In this document: positions 38,307-46,887 of the stretch, one piece after another | How positions within the stretch are numbered: the first letter of the stretch is position 1 | How the letters are laid out: every line of letters starts with the position of its first letter | Assembly: GCA_007279945.1 (NCBI GenBank) | Contig: QYPG01000028.1 | Span: forward strand, 1-64,000 | Source: Streptomycetaceae bacterium | Lineage (GTDB): Bacteria > Actinomycetota > Actinomycetes > Nanopelagicales > Nanopelagicaceae | Length of the DNA: 64,000 nt | Reading direction: 5' to 3' | Notes under the pieces: generated by a model | Told to the model about the DNA's origin: nothing | Seen by the model: the letters and a program-made list of their open reading frames with translations, nothing else | Database searches by the model: none | Made by a program: the position numbers and the translations under genes

Positions 38307-39616
38307 CAGTTTTCGAGAAAATCTTTCAAGGTACGGACTCCGAAAGTTAAGCCGTCAACCGGCACGCGCTCATCGACTCCATGGAACATCGCCATGAAAT
38401 CAAACTCGGCATCGAGTTTCAAAGGTGAAAAACCGTAACCGATTATTCCAAGTTCGGCTAGTGCTTTATTATCTGTTCCCCCACTCATCAGATATGGGAC
38501 TGGAATGGCTTCTGAGTCCTCCTTAAGAATAGCTGCGCACATCGCATCAACTAAGTCGCCTTCGAATGGAACTTCTAGGGCTTTATCACGTGTGATTGTC
38601 TCAACACTGACATGAGGTCCGATCAGAGATTGAATTGTCGAATTGAGTTCATCTTCAAAACCAGGAATAAAACGACCATCAATTACCGCACTAGCTGAAC
38701 CAGGAATAACGTTTGCTTTGTAGCCGGCTTGAAGCATCGTTGGGTTCGCAGTATTTTGTAGCGTCGCGCCAATCATGCGTGCAGCAAAACCAACTTCTGA
38801 TAATAATGGTCGTAAGTCCTTCTCGTCGTAGGCTTTGCCAGTAACTTCGGCGACGCGCTTAAAGAGCGCCTTTACTGTTGTGCTGTAACGCTGGGGCCAA
38901 CTGTAATTTCCAATAGCACTGACTGCATCGGTAAGTCGCGTGAGAGCATTCTCTTCATTCATAACTGAACCATGACCGGCCCGTCCCGTTGCAGTTAAAC
39001 GCATCCAATGTATTCCTTTTTCAGCGGTTTCAATCATGTACAGACGTTTTCCATTTGCGACTGTGACAGAGAAACCCCCAACTTCAGAAACAGCTTCGTT
39101 ACATCCTGCAAAGAGCTCTGGATGGTTATTCACCATCCAGTGTGAACCATAAATACTTCCCGCTTCTTCATCAGCGAAGAAAGCTAAGACAATATCGCGC
39201 GGTGGCTTATAACCTGTTCGAGCCCATTCGCGCACAGTTGCTAACATCATGGCATCCATATTTTTCATATCAACAGCGCCACGACCCCAGATCATGCCGT
39301 CTTTAATGTCGCCACAAAATGGATCAACACTCCAATCATCAGCATTAGCTGGGACAACATCGATGTGACCATGGACGACTAGTCCGGGGCGATTTGAATT
39401 CGTGCCTTCTAAGCGAGCCATCACATTGCAACGGCCAGGAGCTGATTCATACATTGTTGACGCAATACCAACCTCTGCAAGTGATGCAATGACATATGCA
39501 GCAACTGCGGCTTCATCACCTTTTCCATCACCAAAATTGACACTGGGAATTCGGATTAAGTCCTGGCAGATAGAGATTGCTTCTTGTTCAATACGTGAAA
39601 GCGAAGATGTATCCAT
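38303..39616 (-). CDS. M20 family metallopeptidase (DapE2/ArgE-like)
   Basis: The 437-residue zinc amidohydrolase has metal ligands visible in LVVHGHIDVVPA, WGRGAVDMKN, FFADEEAGS and the late MFHGVDERVPV. The dimerisation domain has the conserved AGHGS. M20 enzymes of this length (Rv2141c-type) act as dipeptidases, or on succinyl- or acetyl-amino acids. The exact substrate is open. It is divergent from tRNA-Leu. Confidence 0.9.
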   Translation of the reverse strand: MDTSSLSRIEQEAISICQDLIRIPSVNFGDGKGDEAAVAAYVIASLAEVGIASTMYESAPGRCNVMARLEGTNSNRPGLVVHGHIDVVPANADDWSVDPFCGDIKDGMIWGRGAVDMKNMDAMMLATVREWARTGYKPPRDIVLAFFADEEAGSIYGSHWMVNNHPELFAGCNEAVSEVGGFSVTVANGKRLYMIETAEKGIHWMRLTATGRAGHGSVMNEENALTRLTDAVSAIGNYSWPQRYSTTVKALFKRVAEVTGKAYDEKDLRPLLSEVGFAARMIGATLQNTANPTMLQAGYKANVIPGSASAVIDGRFIPGFEDELNSTIQSLIGPHVSVETITRDKALEVPFEGDLVDAMCAAILKEDSEAIPVPYLMSGGTDNKALAELGIIGYGFSPLKLDAEFDFMAMFHGVDERVPVDGLTFGVRTLKDFLENC

Positions 39617-39622
39617 TTCGCC

Positions 39623-39628
39623 ATTCTG
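39623..39628 (-). promoter_or_regulatory. Possible leaderless -10 (CAGAAT) for the M20 gene
   Basis: On the minus strand CAGAAT lies 6 nt before ATG 39616. It differs from TAnnnT at the first position, so support is weak. Confidence 0.3.
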
Positions 39629-39640
39629 TCACCGAATTGC

Positions 39641-39646
39641 TATCCT
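39641..39646 (+). promoter_or_regulatory. Putative -10 (TATCCT) for tRNA-Leu and apt
   Basis: TATCCT lies 13 nt before the tRNA 5' end. A weak TTCGCC lies 18 bp further upstream as a -35 candidate. Confidence 0.4.
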
Positions 39647-39659
39647 TGCCCTTCACTCA

Positions 39660-39743
39660 GTCCGGGTGGCGGAATTGGCAGACGCGCTAGCTTGAGGTGC
39701 TAGTGCCCGCAAGGGCTTAGGGGTTCAAGTCCCCTTTCGGACA
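39660..39743 (+). tRNA. tRNA-Leu (anticodon GAG)
   Basis: The 84-nt type II tRNA has a long variable arm. The acceptor stem GTCCGGG pairs with TTCGGAC (two G-T pairs), followed by discriminator A. The anticodon stem CTAGC/GCTAG encloses loop TTGAGGT with anticodon GAG at 39694-39696. The T arm contains GGTTCAAGTCC. CCA is not encoded. The apt start codon begins two bases after the 3' end. Confidence 0.97.
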
Positions 39744-39744
39744 C

Positions 39745-40272
39745 ATGCATATTAATGAGGCGCTCTCGTTCATCCGTGAAATTCCTGACTATCCAAAGCC
39801 AGGTATTCGCTTCTTAGATATCACGCCACTGCTCAGCAATCCAGAGGCATTTAATTCAGTCACTATGAGCTTCGCTAAATACGCAGAGTCGGGCACATTA
39901 GTTGCAGGGGTTGAGGCACGTGGTTTTATTCTTGCAAGTGCACTTGCTCATCAACTCAAATCGGGATTTATTCCTATTCGCAAGGCAGGAAAACTCCCCT
40001 TCACAACGTTGAGTGAAAACTATGGGTTGGAATATGGAACGGACACTCTCGAAATTCATATCGATGCGGTAGGGGTGATGGACAAAGTTCTCATAGTAGA
40101 TGACGTACTGGCTACGGGAGGAACCATCGCTGCGGCAATTGAATTAGTACGACGCTGTGGCGGTGAAGTAGTTGGAGTCCTGGCGCTACTTGAGATCGGA
40201 GCCCTTTCCGGGCGTGCATTCTTAAAGAGCAAATACCCCGAGGTAACAATCTCAACGCTGTTAGTTTCTTAA
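39745..40272 (+). CDS. apt: Adenine phosphoribosyltransferase
   Basis: The 175-residue enzyme salvages adenine to AMP with PRPP. IPDYPKPGIRFLDITPLL is the family N-terminus, VAGVEARGFILASALA follows, and the PRPP loop is KVLIVDDVLATGGTI. The ATG at 39745 gives the expected N-terminus. One base separates it from tRNA-Leu, so there is no room for a ribosome binding site outside the tRNA. Translation probably needs a leaderless mRNA released by tRNA 3' processing. relA, the usual downstream neighbour in actinobacteria, is not here. Confidence 0.94.
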   Translation: MHINEALSFIREIPDYPKPGIRFLDITPLLSNPEAFNSVTMSFAKYAESGTLVAGVEARGFILASALAHQLKSGFIPIRKAGKLPFTTLSENYGLEYGTDTLEIHIDAVGVMDKVLIVDDVLATGGTIAAAIELVRRCGGEVVGVLALLEIGALSGRAFLKSKYPEVTISTLLVS

Positions 40273-40274
40273 GC

Positions 40275-42125
40275 GTGCGTGTTCTTCAGATACAAGGCCT
40301 ACGTGCACTCGCTGCTCTATTAGTCACATTCTTTCATGCCCAAATTATAGGTGGCGGCTATGTCGGAGTAGATATCTTCTACGTTATTTCCGGATATCTG
40401 ATCACTGGATTAATTCTGAGAGAGATTGATCAAACTGGAAAGATGAATTTAAGTGCATTTTACCAGAGGAGAATAAAACGCCTTCTACCTTCGTCGGCTT
40501 TTGTTCTGTTTTCTACAGCAATAGTAGGTTGGGTGATTCTTCCGGAAACTACCCGTGATGCATTGGGGCGGGATCTATTTGCTGCCGCGGCATATATTTC
40601 AAACTACCTGTTTGCTTGGTGGCAAAATGACTACCAAAACCTTAATGCCACTCCCTCACCATTCATCCATTATTGGTCACTGGCGGTTGAAGAACAGTTT
40701 TATCTTCTATGGCCTTTCTTTATGCTGCTACTGGCAAAATATGGAAAACAAATAATTATTCGTGGAATCCTAGCTCTCACCGTACTTTCATTTCTTCTCT
40801 CTGTGTACCAGACACAAACTTCCCCAATCTGGGCTTTCTATTCGCTACCCACTCGTGCTTGGGAGCTAGGGGTCGGTGCACTCCTACTGTTTATCCCAGA
40901 GCGATTACTTCATCTGCGTTTGCTGCCTTGGTTTGGTATCGGTGCACTTGTTTATTCAGCTTTTCAATTTAGTGAGAAAACATCCTTCCCTGGAGTTAAT
41001 GCCCTCGTGCCTGTTCTAGGAACAGCAATTCTTATAGCCGCAATCTCAACGTGGCCTCCCATATTAAACGACCTTTTCAACAACTCATTTAGTCAATGGC
41101 TGGGGCGAATTTCATATCCACTTTATCTTTGGCATTGGCCCGCACTCGTTCTGCCTAGTAGCGCATTGGGTAGGCCACTTCATATGTACGAACGCGCAAT
41201 GTGTATCGTATTAACAGTCGCTTTGGCGCATCTGACTAACCGATTTATTGAAGAGCCGATGCGACACAAGAAATTTGCACCACGCACTGTCTACATTGGG
41301 GCTCTTTCTACAACAGTTCTATCCTTACTGACCGGAATCCTTATCGCAACGTCGGTAGCATCGGTTATTTCGACTAGAGGAACAACCTCGTACTCCTTCG
41401 ATTTGAAGACAGTTATGTCTAAGCCTGCGATTTATGATGACGGATGCCCTGTAAATTCCGGAGAAACTAAGTCAGGTCCATGCACGTATGGTGATGTAAA
41501 TTCAAAGGTAATTATCGTGCTTTACGGTGATTCCCATGCCGCACAATGGTTCCCAACTCTACAAAAAATCTCACTAGAACAACACTTCAGATTAATTTCG
41601 CTCACTAAATCATCGTGCCCTTCGGTAGATGTTAACCGTTCGGATCAAGGCGCTTACAAAAACTTGGACTGTGCTGATTGGCGAAAAAACTCTGTTTCAC
41701 GTATTAAATCGCTTCACCCAGCAGCAGTAATTATGAGCGGTTACCAACATTATGCAGTCCCACATGGTGTTGGCTCAAGACAAGAGTGGTGGGAAAATGG
41801 TCAGATTAGATTGTTGATGAGTCTGATGGGGTCAACGAGCCACCTTATTTACATCTCCGATACGCCTAAACCTGTCAAAGATATTCCATCTTGCTTGGCG
41901 TCACGTGACTTAAGCACGTGTGACACCTCGAAAAAATCACCAGCGATTCTCATGAGTGGGTTTGAAACTATCGACCCTACCAAGTGGCTCTGCACTACTT
42001 ACTGCCCAGCTATATTGGATGGCATCGTCGCCTACCGAGATGCATCTCATATTTCAGTGAGCATGGCACTTCACCTGCTTCCTTCACTGGAGGCGGCATT
42101 GCGAGACGTTGGGCTTTTTCGCTAG
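40275..42125 (+). CDS. OafA/OatA-type acyltransferase with SGNH domain
   Basis: The 616-residue product has an N-terminal acyltransferase-3 membrane domain of about 10 helices (IQGLRALAALLVTFFHA, GYVGVDIFYVISGYLITG, the R/K-rich KRLLPSSA loop, WSLAVEEQFYLLWP). The extracellular C-terminal SGNH hydrolase domain has Ser420 in YGDSHAAQW and a D-x-x-H pair at about 589-592. The family O-acylates cell-surface glycans or peptidoglycan. The exact target is unknown. It probably starts at GTG 40275, 2 nt after apt. Surface-modifying genes like this are often accessory. Confidence 0.9.
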   Translation: MRVLQIQGLRALAALLVTFFHAQIIGGGYVGVDIFYVISGYLITGLILREIDQTGKMNLSAFYQRRIKRLLPSSAFVLFSTAIVGWVILPETTRDALGRDLFAAAAYISNYLFAWWQNDYQNLNATPSPFIHYWSLAVEEQFYLLWPFFMLLLAKYGKQIIIRGILALTVLSFLLSVYQTQTSPIWAFYSLPTRAWELGVGALLLFIPERLLHLRLLPWFGIGALVYSAFQFSEKTSFPGVNALVPVLGTAILIAAISTWPPILNDLFNNSFSQWLGRISYPLYLWHWPALVLPSSALGRPLHMYERAMCIVLTVALAHLTNRFIEEPMRHKKFAPRTVYIGALSTTVLSLLTGILIATSVASVISTRGTTSYSFDLKTVMSKPAIYDDGCPVNSGETKSGPCTYGDVNSKVIIVLYGDSHAAQWFPTLQKISLEQHFRLISLTKSSCPSVDVNRSDQGAYKNLDCADWRKNSVSRIKSLHPAAVIMSGYQHYAVPHGVGSRQEWWENGQIRLLMSLMGSTSHLIYISDTPKPVKDIPSCLASRDLSTCDTSKKSPAILMSGFETIDPTKWLCTTYCPAILDGIVAYRDASHISVSMALHLLPSLEAALRDVGLFR

Positions 42126-42146
42126 CTCTATGACAAGATACCCATC

Positions 42147-42791
42147 ATGGCTGAGTTGACGTATTACTGCGGAACGATGGATAGTGGTAAATCCACGCTT
42201 GCATTGCAAACAGCCCATAACCACCATAGCCGTGGCCGTAGTGGAGTTATTTTTACCAATAAGGATCGCGCGGGCAGTGGAATCATCTCTTCTCGTTTGG
42301 GTTTGTCATCCCCTGCGATCGAAGTGAGTCCTGGCATGGATCTGCATAAACATGTCGTAGATCATTTATCGGCCGGCGATAGGATTGACTACATCATCTG
42401 CGATGAAGCTCAATTTTATGAGCGAGAGCAGATTGAGCAACTTGCACGAATCGTGGATGGTTTAGGAATTGATGTTTTCGCCTTTGGAATTTTGACCGAC
42501 TTTAAGACACTGCTCTTTCCTGGATCAGCGCGTCTGATCGAATTGGCGGATCGAGTGAATGCTTTGCAAGTCGAGGCGCTGTGTTGGTGCGGGTCACGTG
42601 CCACCCACAATGCGCGTACTCAGGGTGGAGTCATGGTCGTTGAAGGAGAGCAGGTAGTAGTCGGAGATGTAGCCGCAGGTGCTGAGATTGCTTACGAGGT
42701 ACTATGCAGACGTCACCATATGCGTCACGTTACTGCGCGAGCTTCCCGCGCTGGTCATATTTCATCACAACCACTTCCATTTAAGGAGTGA
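42147..42791 (+). CDS. tdk: Thymidine kinase (type II)
   Basis: The 214-residue TK1-like enzyme phosphorylates thymidine for salvage. P-loop YCGTMDSGKSTLAL is at the N-terminus, DYIICDEAQFYERE is the Walker B and catalytic Glu, and the lasso/zinc region has CWCGSRATHNAR with a second Cys/His pair in VLCRRHH. It belongs to a minority of actinobacteria with tdk. It lies between the acyltransferase and an alcohol dehydrogenase. Confidence 0.93.
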   Translation: MAELTYYCGTMDSGKSTLALQTAHNHHSRGRSGVIFTNKDRAGSGIISSRLGLSSPAIEVSPGMDLHKHVVDHLSAGDRIDYIICDEAQFYEREQIEQLARIVDGLGIDVFAFGILTDFKTLLFPGSARLIELADRVNALQVEALCWCGSRATHNARTQGGVMVVEGEQVVVGDVAAGAEIAYEVLCRRHHMRHVTARASRAGHISSQPLPFKE

Positions 42792-42794
42792 TCA

Positions 42795-43835
42795 ATGAAA
42801 GCTCGCGGATTAGCAGTGCTTAAGGCAAAAGAACTCTTGCAACCCTATGAATTTGAACGCAGAGAATTAAGACCTAACGATGTTGCAATCGACGTTGCTT
42901 ACACAGGTATTTGCCACTCAGATATACATCAGGCTCGCGAGGAGTGGGGACCATCTATTTTTCCAATGGTTCCCGGACACGAGATAGCAGGAACGGTTTC
43001 GGCTATTGGAAGTCAAGTTTCAAAATTCGCAGTCGGCGATCGCATTGGTGTTGGCGTGTATATCGATTCATGTCGTACATGCGAAAACTGCCTAGGTGGG
43101 CTGAGTCAATACTGTCTTAATGGTATGACCGCTACCTATAACGGGATGGAGCGTGATGGAACAACGATTGCCAATGGTGGATATTCAAATATTTTTGTAG
43201 TGGATTCAGACTATGCGGTTCACATTCCGAAAAATCTTCCTTTGCAAGCTGTTGCACCTTTATTGTGTGCTGGAATTACGCTTTATTCGCCCTTACGAAA
43301 GTGGGGTACTAAAACCGGAATGAAGGTCGGAATTATGGGCCTAGGTGGTTTGGGCCATATGGGAGTTAAATTCGCTAAAGCCATGGGGGCTGAAGTTACG
43401 GTGTTTTCACATTCTCCTTCCAAAGAGAAGGATGCGTTAGCAATGGGCGCACATCACTTTGTCTGCACAACAGATATCACCGTGTTGCATTCTATGCGCA
43501 AAAAATTTGACTTGATCATCAACGCCGTGAGTGCTGAATTAGATATCAATGAATATCTCAAGCTTCTTAAAATTGATTCGACACTTGTAATTGTTGGGAT
43601 ACCAGGTAAGCCTTATGCAGTTGAGGCAGGAGTCATGCTCGATGGCCGACGTAATTTAGCCGGATCAATGATCGGCGCAGTCTCTGAACTTCAAGAGATG
43701 ATGGACTTTTGCGGCGAACACGGAATCGTCAGTGATGTCGAAGTCATCAATGCTGACTACGCCAACGAAGCCTATGAAAGAACTATTAAGAGTGATGTGA
43801 AGTACCGATTTGTAATCGATGCCACATCTTTCTGA
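42795..43835 (+). CDS. Zinc-dependent NADP alcohol dehydrogenase (AdhC/YahK-like)
   Basis: The 346-residue medium-chain dehydrogenase has catalytic zinc ligands in GICHSDIHQ and GHEIAGTVSAIG, structural zinc cysteines in CRTCENCLGGLSQYC, and Rossmann GLGGLGHMGVKFAKAMGA. The GICHSDIH form and the HSPSKEKDALAMGAHHFV motif fit the NADP-specific cinnamyl-alcohol-dehydrogenase-like group that reduces aldehydes. AAGGAG lies 6 nt upstream. It is convergent with the DUF554 gene, 1 nt apart. Confidence 0.92.
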   Translation: MKARGLAVLKAKELLQPYEFERRELRPNDVAIDVAYTGICHSDIHQAREEWGPSIFPMVPGHEIAGTVSAIGSQVSKFAVGDRIGVGVYIDSCRTCENCLGGLSQYCLNGMTATYNGMERDGTTIANGGYSNIFVVDSDYAVHIPKNLPLQAVAPLLCAGITLYSPLRKWGTKTGMKVGIMGLGGLGHMGVKFAKAMGAEVTVFSHSPSKEKDALAMGAHHFVCTTDITVLHSMRKKFDLIINAVSAELDINEYLKLLKIDSTLVIVGIPGKPYAVEAGVMLDGRRNLAGSMIGAVSELQEMMDFCGEHGIVSDVEVINADYANEAYERTIKSDVKYRFVIDATSF

Positions 43836-43836
43836 A

Positions 43837-44571
43837 TTAGATCAGCTGGTGAACAACGAGAGCCAAAACCGGAGCAACGGCTAAAGCTGGAAGAAGATTG
43901 CCAATCGCTACCTGCTTGATGTTAAGTAGACGTAGTCCAATAGTGACGAGCATGATTCCACCTACGACAGTCATAGCATCCACTTGGTATGGTGCAAGTA
44001 CTTGCCCTAAGAGAAGACCAATAACGGTCCAGAACCCTTGGTACATGCCAACTGGCAGAGCCGAGACTGCTACTCCCCATCCAAGTGAAGAAGCAAAAGC
44101 CATGGCGGCAAAAAAGTCCAGAGTGCTCTTTAATAACAGTTGATCAATACCAGTAGACATTCCATCGCTGATCGAACCCAAAATAGCGAGAGGTCCAATA
44201 GCAAATAGAAGTGACGCTGACACGAAACCTTCAACAAAGGGACTCTCCTTGGAGGCTTTAAATCGATTACGTAGATTCTCCCCCAACGCATCCAACTTGT
44301 TCTCGAGTTGAAGCGCTGAACCTATGAGACCACCAATAAGAAGTGATCCGAGTACAACTAACAGTGGCCAGCCTTTTGGAATGGCCGAGAGATATTGCGG
44401 TGACCACATTGCGACCAGAGCAGATGCTGCACCCAGCATTGTTACTAAACCTAAAACGTCGGTTAGTAAAACCCTCGTTTTATCTGACATTCGGTTTCCA
44501 ACGAGAACTCCGATTGACGCACCACCAATAATGGTCGCAATATTTATAACGGTGCCGATTCCTGGAAACAT
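43837..44571 (-). CDS. DUF554 membrane protein
   Basis: The 244-residue polytopic product has about seven hydrophobic segments. GTVINIATIIGGASIGVLVGNRM at the N-terminus, LPVGMYQGFWTVIGLLLG and MTVVGGIMLVTIGLRLLNIK at the C-terminus match the YdfK/YqgA (DUF554) family. Function is unknown; transport is only a guess. It is divergent from the YczE-like gene across 62 bp. Confidence 0.88.
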   Translation of the reverse strand: MFPGIGTVINIATIIGGASIGVLVGNRMSDKTRVLLTDVLGLVTMLGAASALVAMWSPQYLSAIPKGWPLLVVLGSLLIGGLIGSALQLENKLDALGENLRNRFKASKESPFVEGFVSASLLFAIGPLAILGSISDGMSTGIDQLLLKSTLDFFAAMAFASSLGWGVAVSALPVGMYQGFWTVIGLLLGQVLAPYQVDAMTVVGGIMLVTIGLRLLNIKQVAIGNLLPALAVAPVLALVVHQLI

Positions 44572-44577
44572 TGCTGC

Positions 44578-44583
44578 AGGCTA
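44578..44583 (-). promoter_or_regulatory. Leaderless-type -10 element (TAGCCT) for the DUF554 gene
   Basis: On the minus strand TAGCCT, 6 nt, then ATG at 44571. Confidence 0.6.
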
Positions 44584-44621
44584 CGCAGATTTATATGTCT
44601 GTGCAACAACCCCTCGTGGGT

Positions 44622-44627
44622 TAGACT
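44622..44627 (+). promoter_or_regulatory. Leaderless-type -10 element (TAGACT) for the YczE-like gene
   Basis: TAGACT, 6 nt, then ATG at 44634. Hexamer and spacing are identical to those at 1495. Confidence 0.6.
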
Positions 44628-44633
44628 CCCCGA

Positions 44634-45302
44634 ATGAACATGACTCACCTGATGGAGTTTTTTCGCCCCCATAAAACAGTGCCTCTCACTCCGTGGACGG
44701 CTACAAGTCGTTGGGATCTTTCATTTACGCGGGTGCTTAATTTATTTGGCGGACTCTTCATCTTCGGTATTGGTGACTCCCTACTTATCCAAGGAAATAT
44801 AGGAAACGCGCCGTGGTCGGTTTTCGCCCAAGGTGTTTCTCAAAAATTAGATATAACCATGGGATGGTCAACATTTGGCATAAGCGCTCTAGTCTTGCTT
44901 GCCTGGATTCCGCTACGAGAGAAGCCTGGTTTTGGAACAATTGCGAATATTGTCATTATCGCAATCGCGATACAGGTTGGTGTCACTATTATTCCATTGC
45001 AACACAATTACTATGTCGGGATTCTCTACTCCCTACTTGGAGTAGCAGCTGTCGGAATGGCGTCGAGCATCTACATCACATGTGGCCTAGGACCTGGTCC
45101 TCGAGATGGACTTATGACGGCCCTTCACCATCGAACAGGTATTCGCGTTGGACGAGTCCGAATGGCGATTGAAACTACCGTTGTTCTATTTGGCGCTCTT
45201 TTAGGCGGGAACGTAGGCCTCGGTACGCTCATTTTTGCCGCCTTCATCGGACAATCTGTGGCTATCGCGCTAGGTGTGGTGTCCCGACTTACCGCTAAGT
45301 AG
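44634..45302 (+). CDS. YczE/YitT-like integral membrane protein
   Basis: The 222-residue product has five to six membrane helices. GGLFIFGIGDSLLIQGNIGNAPWSVFAQG and ITCGLGPGPRDGLMTALH are characteristic of YczE-like membrane proteins. YczE has been tied to surfactin production in Bacillus, but no biochemical function is known. It is divergent from DUF554. Its stop overlaps an AAGTAG/CTACTT inverted repeat (45297-45319). Confidence 0.85.
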   Translation: MNMTHLMEFFRPHKTVPLTPWTATSRWDLSFTRVLNLFGGLFIFGIGDSLLIQGNIGNAPWSVFAQGVSQKLDITMGWSTFGISALVLLAWIPLREKPGFGTIANIVIIAIAIQVGVTIIPLQHNYYVGILYSLLGVAAVGMASSIYITCGLGPGPRDGLMTALHHRTGIRVGRVRMAIETTVVLFGALLGGNVGLGTLIFAAFIGQSVAIALGVVSRLTAK

Positions 45303-45306
45303 CCGA

Positions 45307-45402
45307 TAGCCTGCTACTTATCTTCCCTCGGCTTTGTACATGCCGATTGTTCGTACACGGGGTCGTAAACACCCCCGATACCAAAACAGAAAGGGATCAT
45401 CC
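45307..45402 (+). promoter_or_regulatory. Promoter and structured leader of the purine permease gene
   Basis: A -10-like TAGCCT lies at 45307-45312 and would give a leader of about 84 nt. It can form TGTAC (45335-45339)/GTACA (45353-45357) and GGGGT (45359-45363)/ACCCC (45371-45375) hairpins. An AAAGGGA ribosome binding site follows about 9 nt before the ATG. The conserved bases of the known purine riboswitch are not present. The role is open. Confidence 0.4.
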
Positions 45403-46839
45403 ATGCTCGATTCGTATTTTAAAATCTCAGAACGTGGGTCAACCGTTGCTCGTGAAGTCCGTGGTGGATTCGTCACATTCTTCACAATGGCATACATCGT
45501 CGCACTAAATCCATTAATCATTGGCCTAGCCAAGGATGCCGATGGAAAGTTCCTCGGTGGCGGAGACGCTCCAAACTTGGCCGCAGTTGCTGCGATGACT
45601 GCACTTATGGCAGGCATTCTGACCATTCTTATGGGTGTCGTTGGAAACTATCCATTGGCACTTGCAACAGGTCTTGGCCTAAATACTTTCGTCGCCGTTG
45701 GAATAGCTTCGAAGATGTCGTGGGCAGATGCAATGGGACTCGTAGTAATTGAAGGTCTCATTATCACCATTCTCGTACTAACGGGATTTAGAACCGCAGT
45801 ATTTAAGGCAGTACCTGCCCAACTTAAGATTGCTATCTCAGTTGGTATTGGCCTATTTATTGCATTGATCGGTCTTGTTGATGCGGGCTTTGTTCGCAAA
45901 ACTGGTTCGGGTCCAGTTCCTGTAACCCTTGGCGACAACGGAACTCTCGTTGGTTGGCCAATTATTATCTTCGCTTTCGGTCTCTTCATGATGATCATAT
46001 TGATGGTGAAGAAAGTTAAAGGGGCTTTGTTAATCGGTATTGCTGCAGCAACTGTCGCTGCCATCGCCGTTGAGTCAGCTTTCAAGATTGGACCTAACTT
46101 TAATGGTGCAACAGGTGCCGTTAATGCAAAGGGATGGGGACTTAATGTTCCAACGATTCCATCTGACATCGTCGGAAAGCCTGATTTTGGATTATTCGGT
46201 CAGTTCAACTTGTTGGGATCATTCGATCGCATCTCTTTGATCTCCGGAATCCTTTTTGTCTTTACTCTCATGCTCTCTGACTTCTTCGATACCGTTGGAA
46301 CAGTTACGGCTATCGGACACGAAGCTGGCCTCGTCGATAAAAATGGAGATATTCCAAACAACGATCGCATTCTTCTAGTCGACTCCCTTGCAGCAGTTGC
46401 TGGTGGAGCTGGAAGTATCTCGTCTAACACAAGCTACATTGAATCAGCAGCTGGAGTTGGAGAAGGTGCGCGTACTGGTCTTGCATCGGTTGTAACAGGA
46501 GTTCTCTTCTTGCTCACCACTTTCTCAGCACCACTTGTTGCAGTGATTCCATACGAGGCTGCGACTCCAGCTTTAGTAATTGTGGGCTTCCTGATGATGA
46601 CTCAGATTAAGAATATTGATTGGGAAGATTATGGAATCGCTATTCCAGCCTTCTTAACGATCATCCTTATGCCATTTACTTACAATATTTCTGTAGGTAT
46701 TGGTGCTGGGTTTGTTTCTCACGTAGTGATTCGTTTAGTTCAAGGTCGCCGCAAGGACGTACATCCTTTGCTACTCCTTGTTTCTGGTCTCTTTATGATC
46801 TACTTCCTAACCTCTCCAATTAATGCTTGGGTAGGTTAG
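45403..46839 (+). CDS. NCS2 family purine permease (AzgA/PbuG-like)
   Basis: The 478-residue product has 12-14 membrane helices. Motifs of the AzgA branch of NCS2 are clear: VRGGFVTFFTMAYIVALNP near the N-terminus, LATGLGLNTFVA, MLSDFFDTVGTVTAIGHEAG, and SSNTSYIESAAGVGEGARTGLASV. It probably imports hypoxanthine, guanine or adenine by proton symport, which fits apt and other salvage genes nearby. ATG 45403 has a ribosome binding site; the frame extends further upstream without family similarity. A strong terminator follows. Confidence 0.93.
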   Translation: MLDSYFKISERGSTVAREVRGGFVTFFTMAYIVALNPLIIGLAKDADGKFLGGGDAPNLAAVAAMTALMAGILTILMGVVGNYPLALATGLGLNTFVAVGIASKMSWADAMGLVVIEGLIITILVLTGFRTAVFKAVPAQLKIAISVGIGLFIALIGLVDAGFVRKTGSGPVPVTLGDNGTLVGWPIIIFAFGLFMMIILMVKKVKGALLIGIAAATVAAIAVESAFKIGPNFNGATGAVNAKGWGLNVPTIPSDIVGKPDFGLFGQFNLLGSFDRISLISGILFVFTLMLSDFFDTVGTVTAIGHEAGLVDKNGDIPNNDRILLVDSLAAVAGGAGSISSNTSYIESAAGVGEGARTGLASVVTGVLFLLTTFSAPLVAVIPYEAATPALVIVGFLMMTQIKNIDWEDYGIAIPAFLTIILMPFTYNISVGIGAGFVSHVVIRLVQGRRKDVHPLLLLVSGLFMIYFLTSPINAWVG

Positions 46840-46851
46840 AGCACTAATTTA

Positions 46852-46887
46852 ACAAAGGCCCTGTGCGTAATAGTGCAGGGCCTTTGT
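46852..46887. terminator. Bidirectional intrinsic terminator
   Basis: A perfect 12-bp stem ACAAAGGCCCTG / CAGGGCCTTTGT has a 12-nt loop. An A/T-rich flank lies on each side, so it serves both the permease gene and the convergent ung gene. The right end of the stem touches the ung stop codon. Confidence 0.9.

Noticed and set aside
45303-45402. Classical purine riboswitch before the NCS2 permease
   Set aside because: The conserved core bases and three-way junction are not recognisable.
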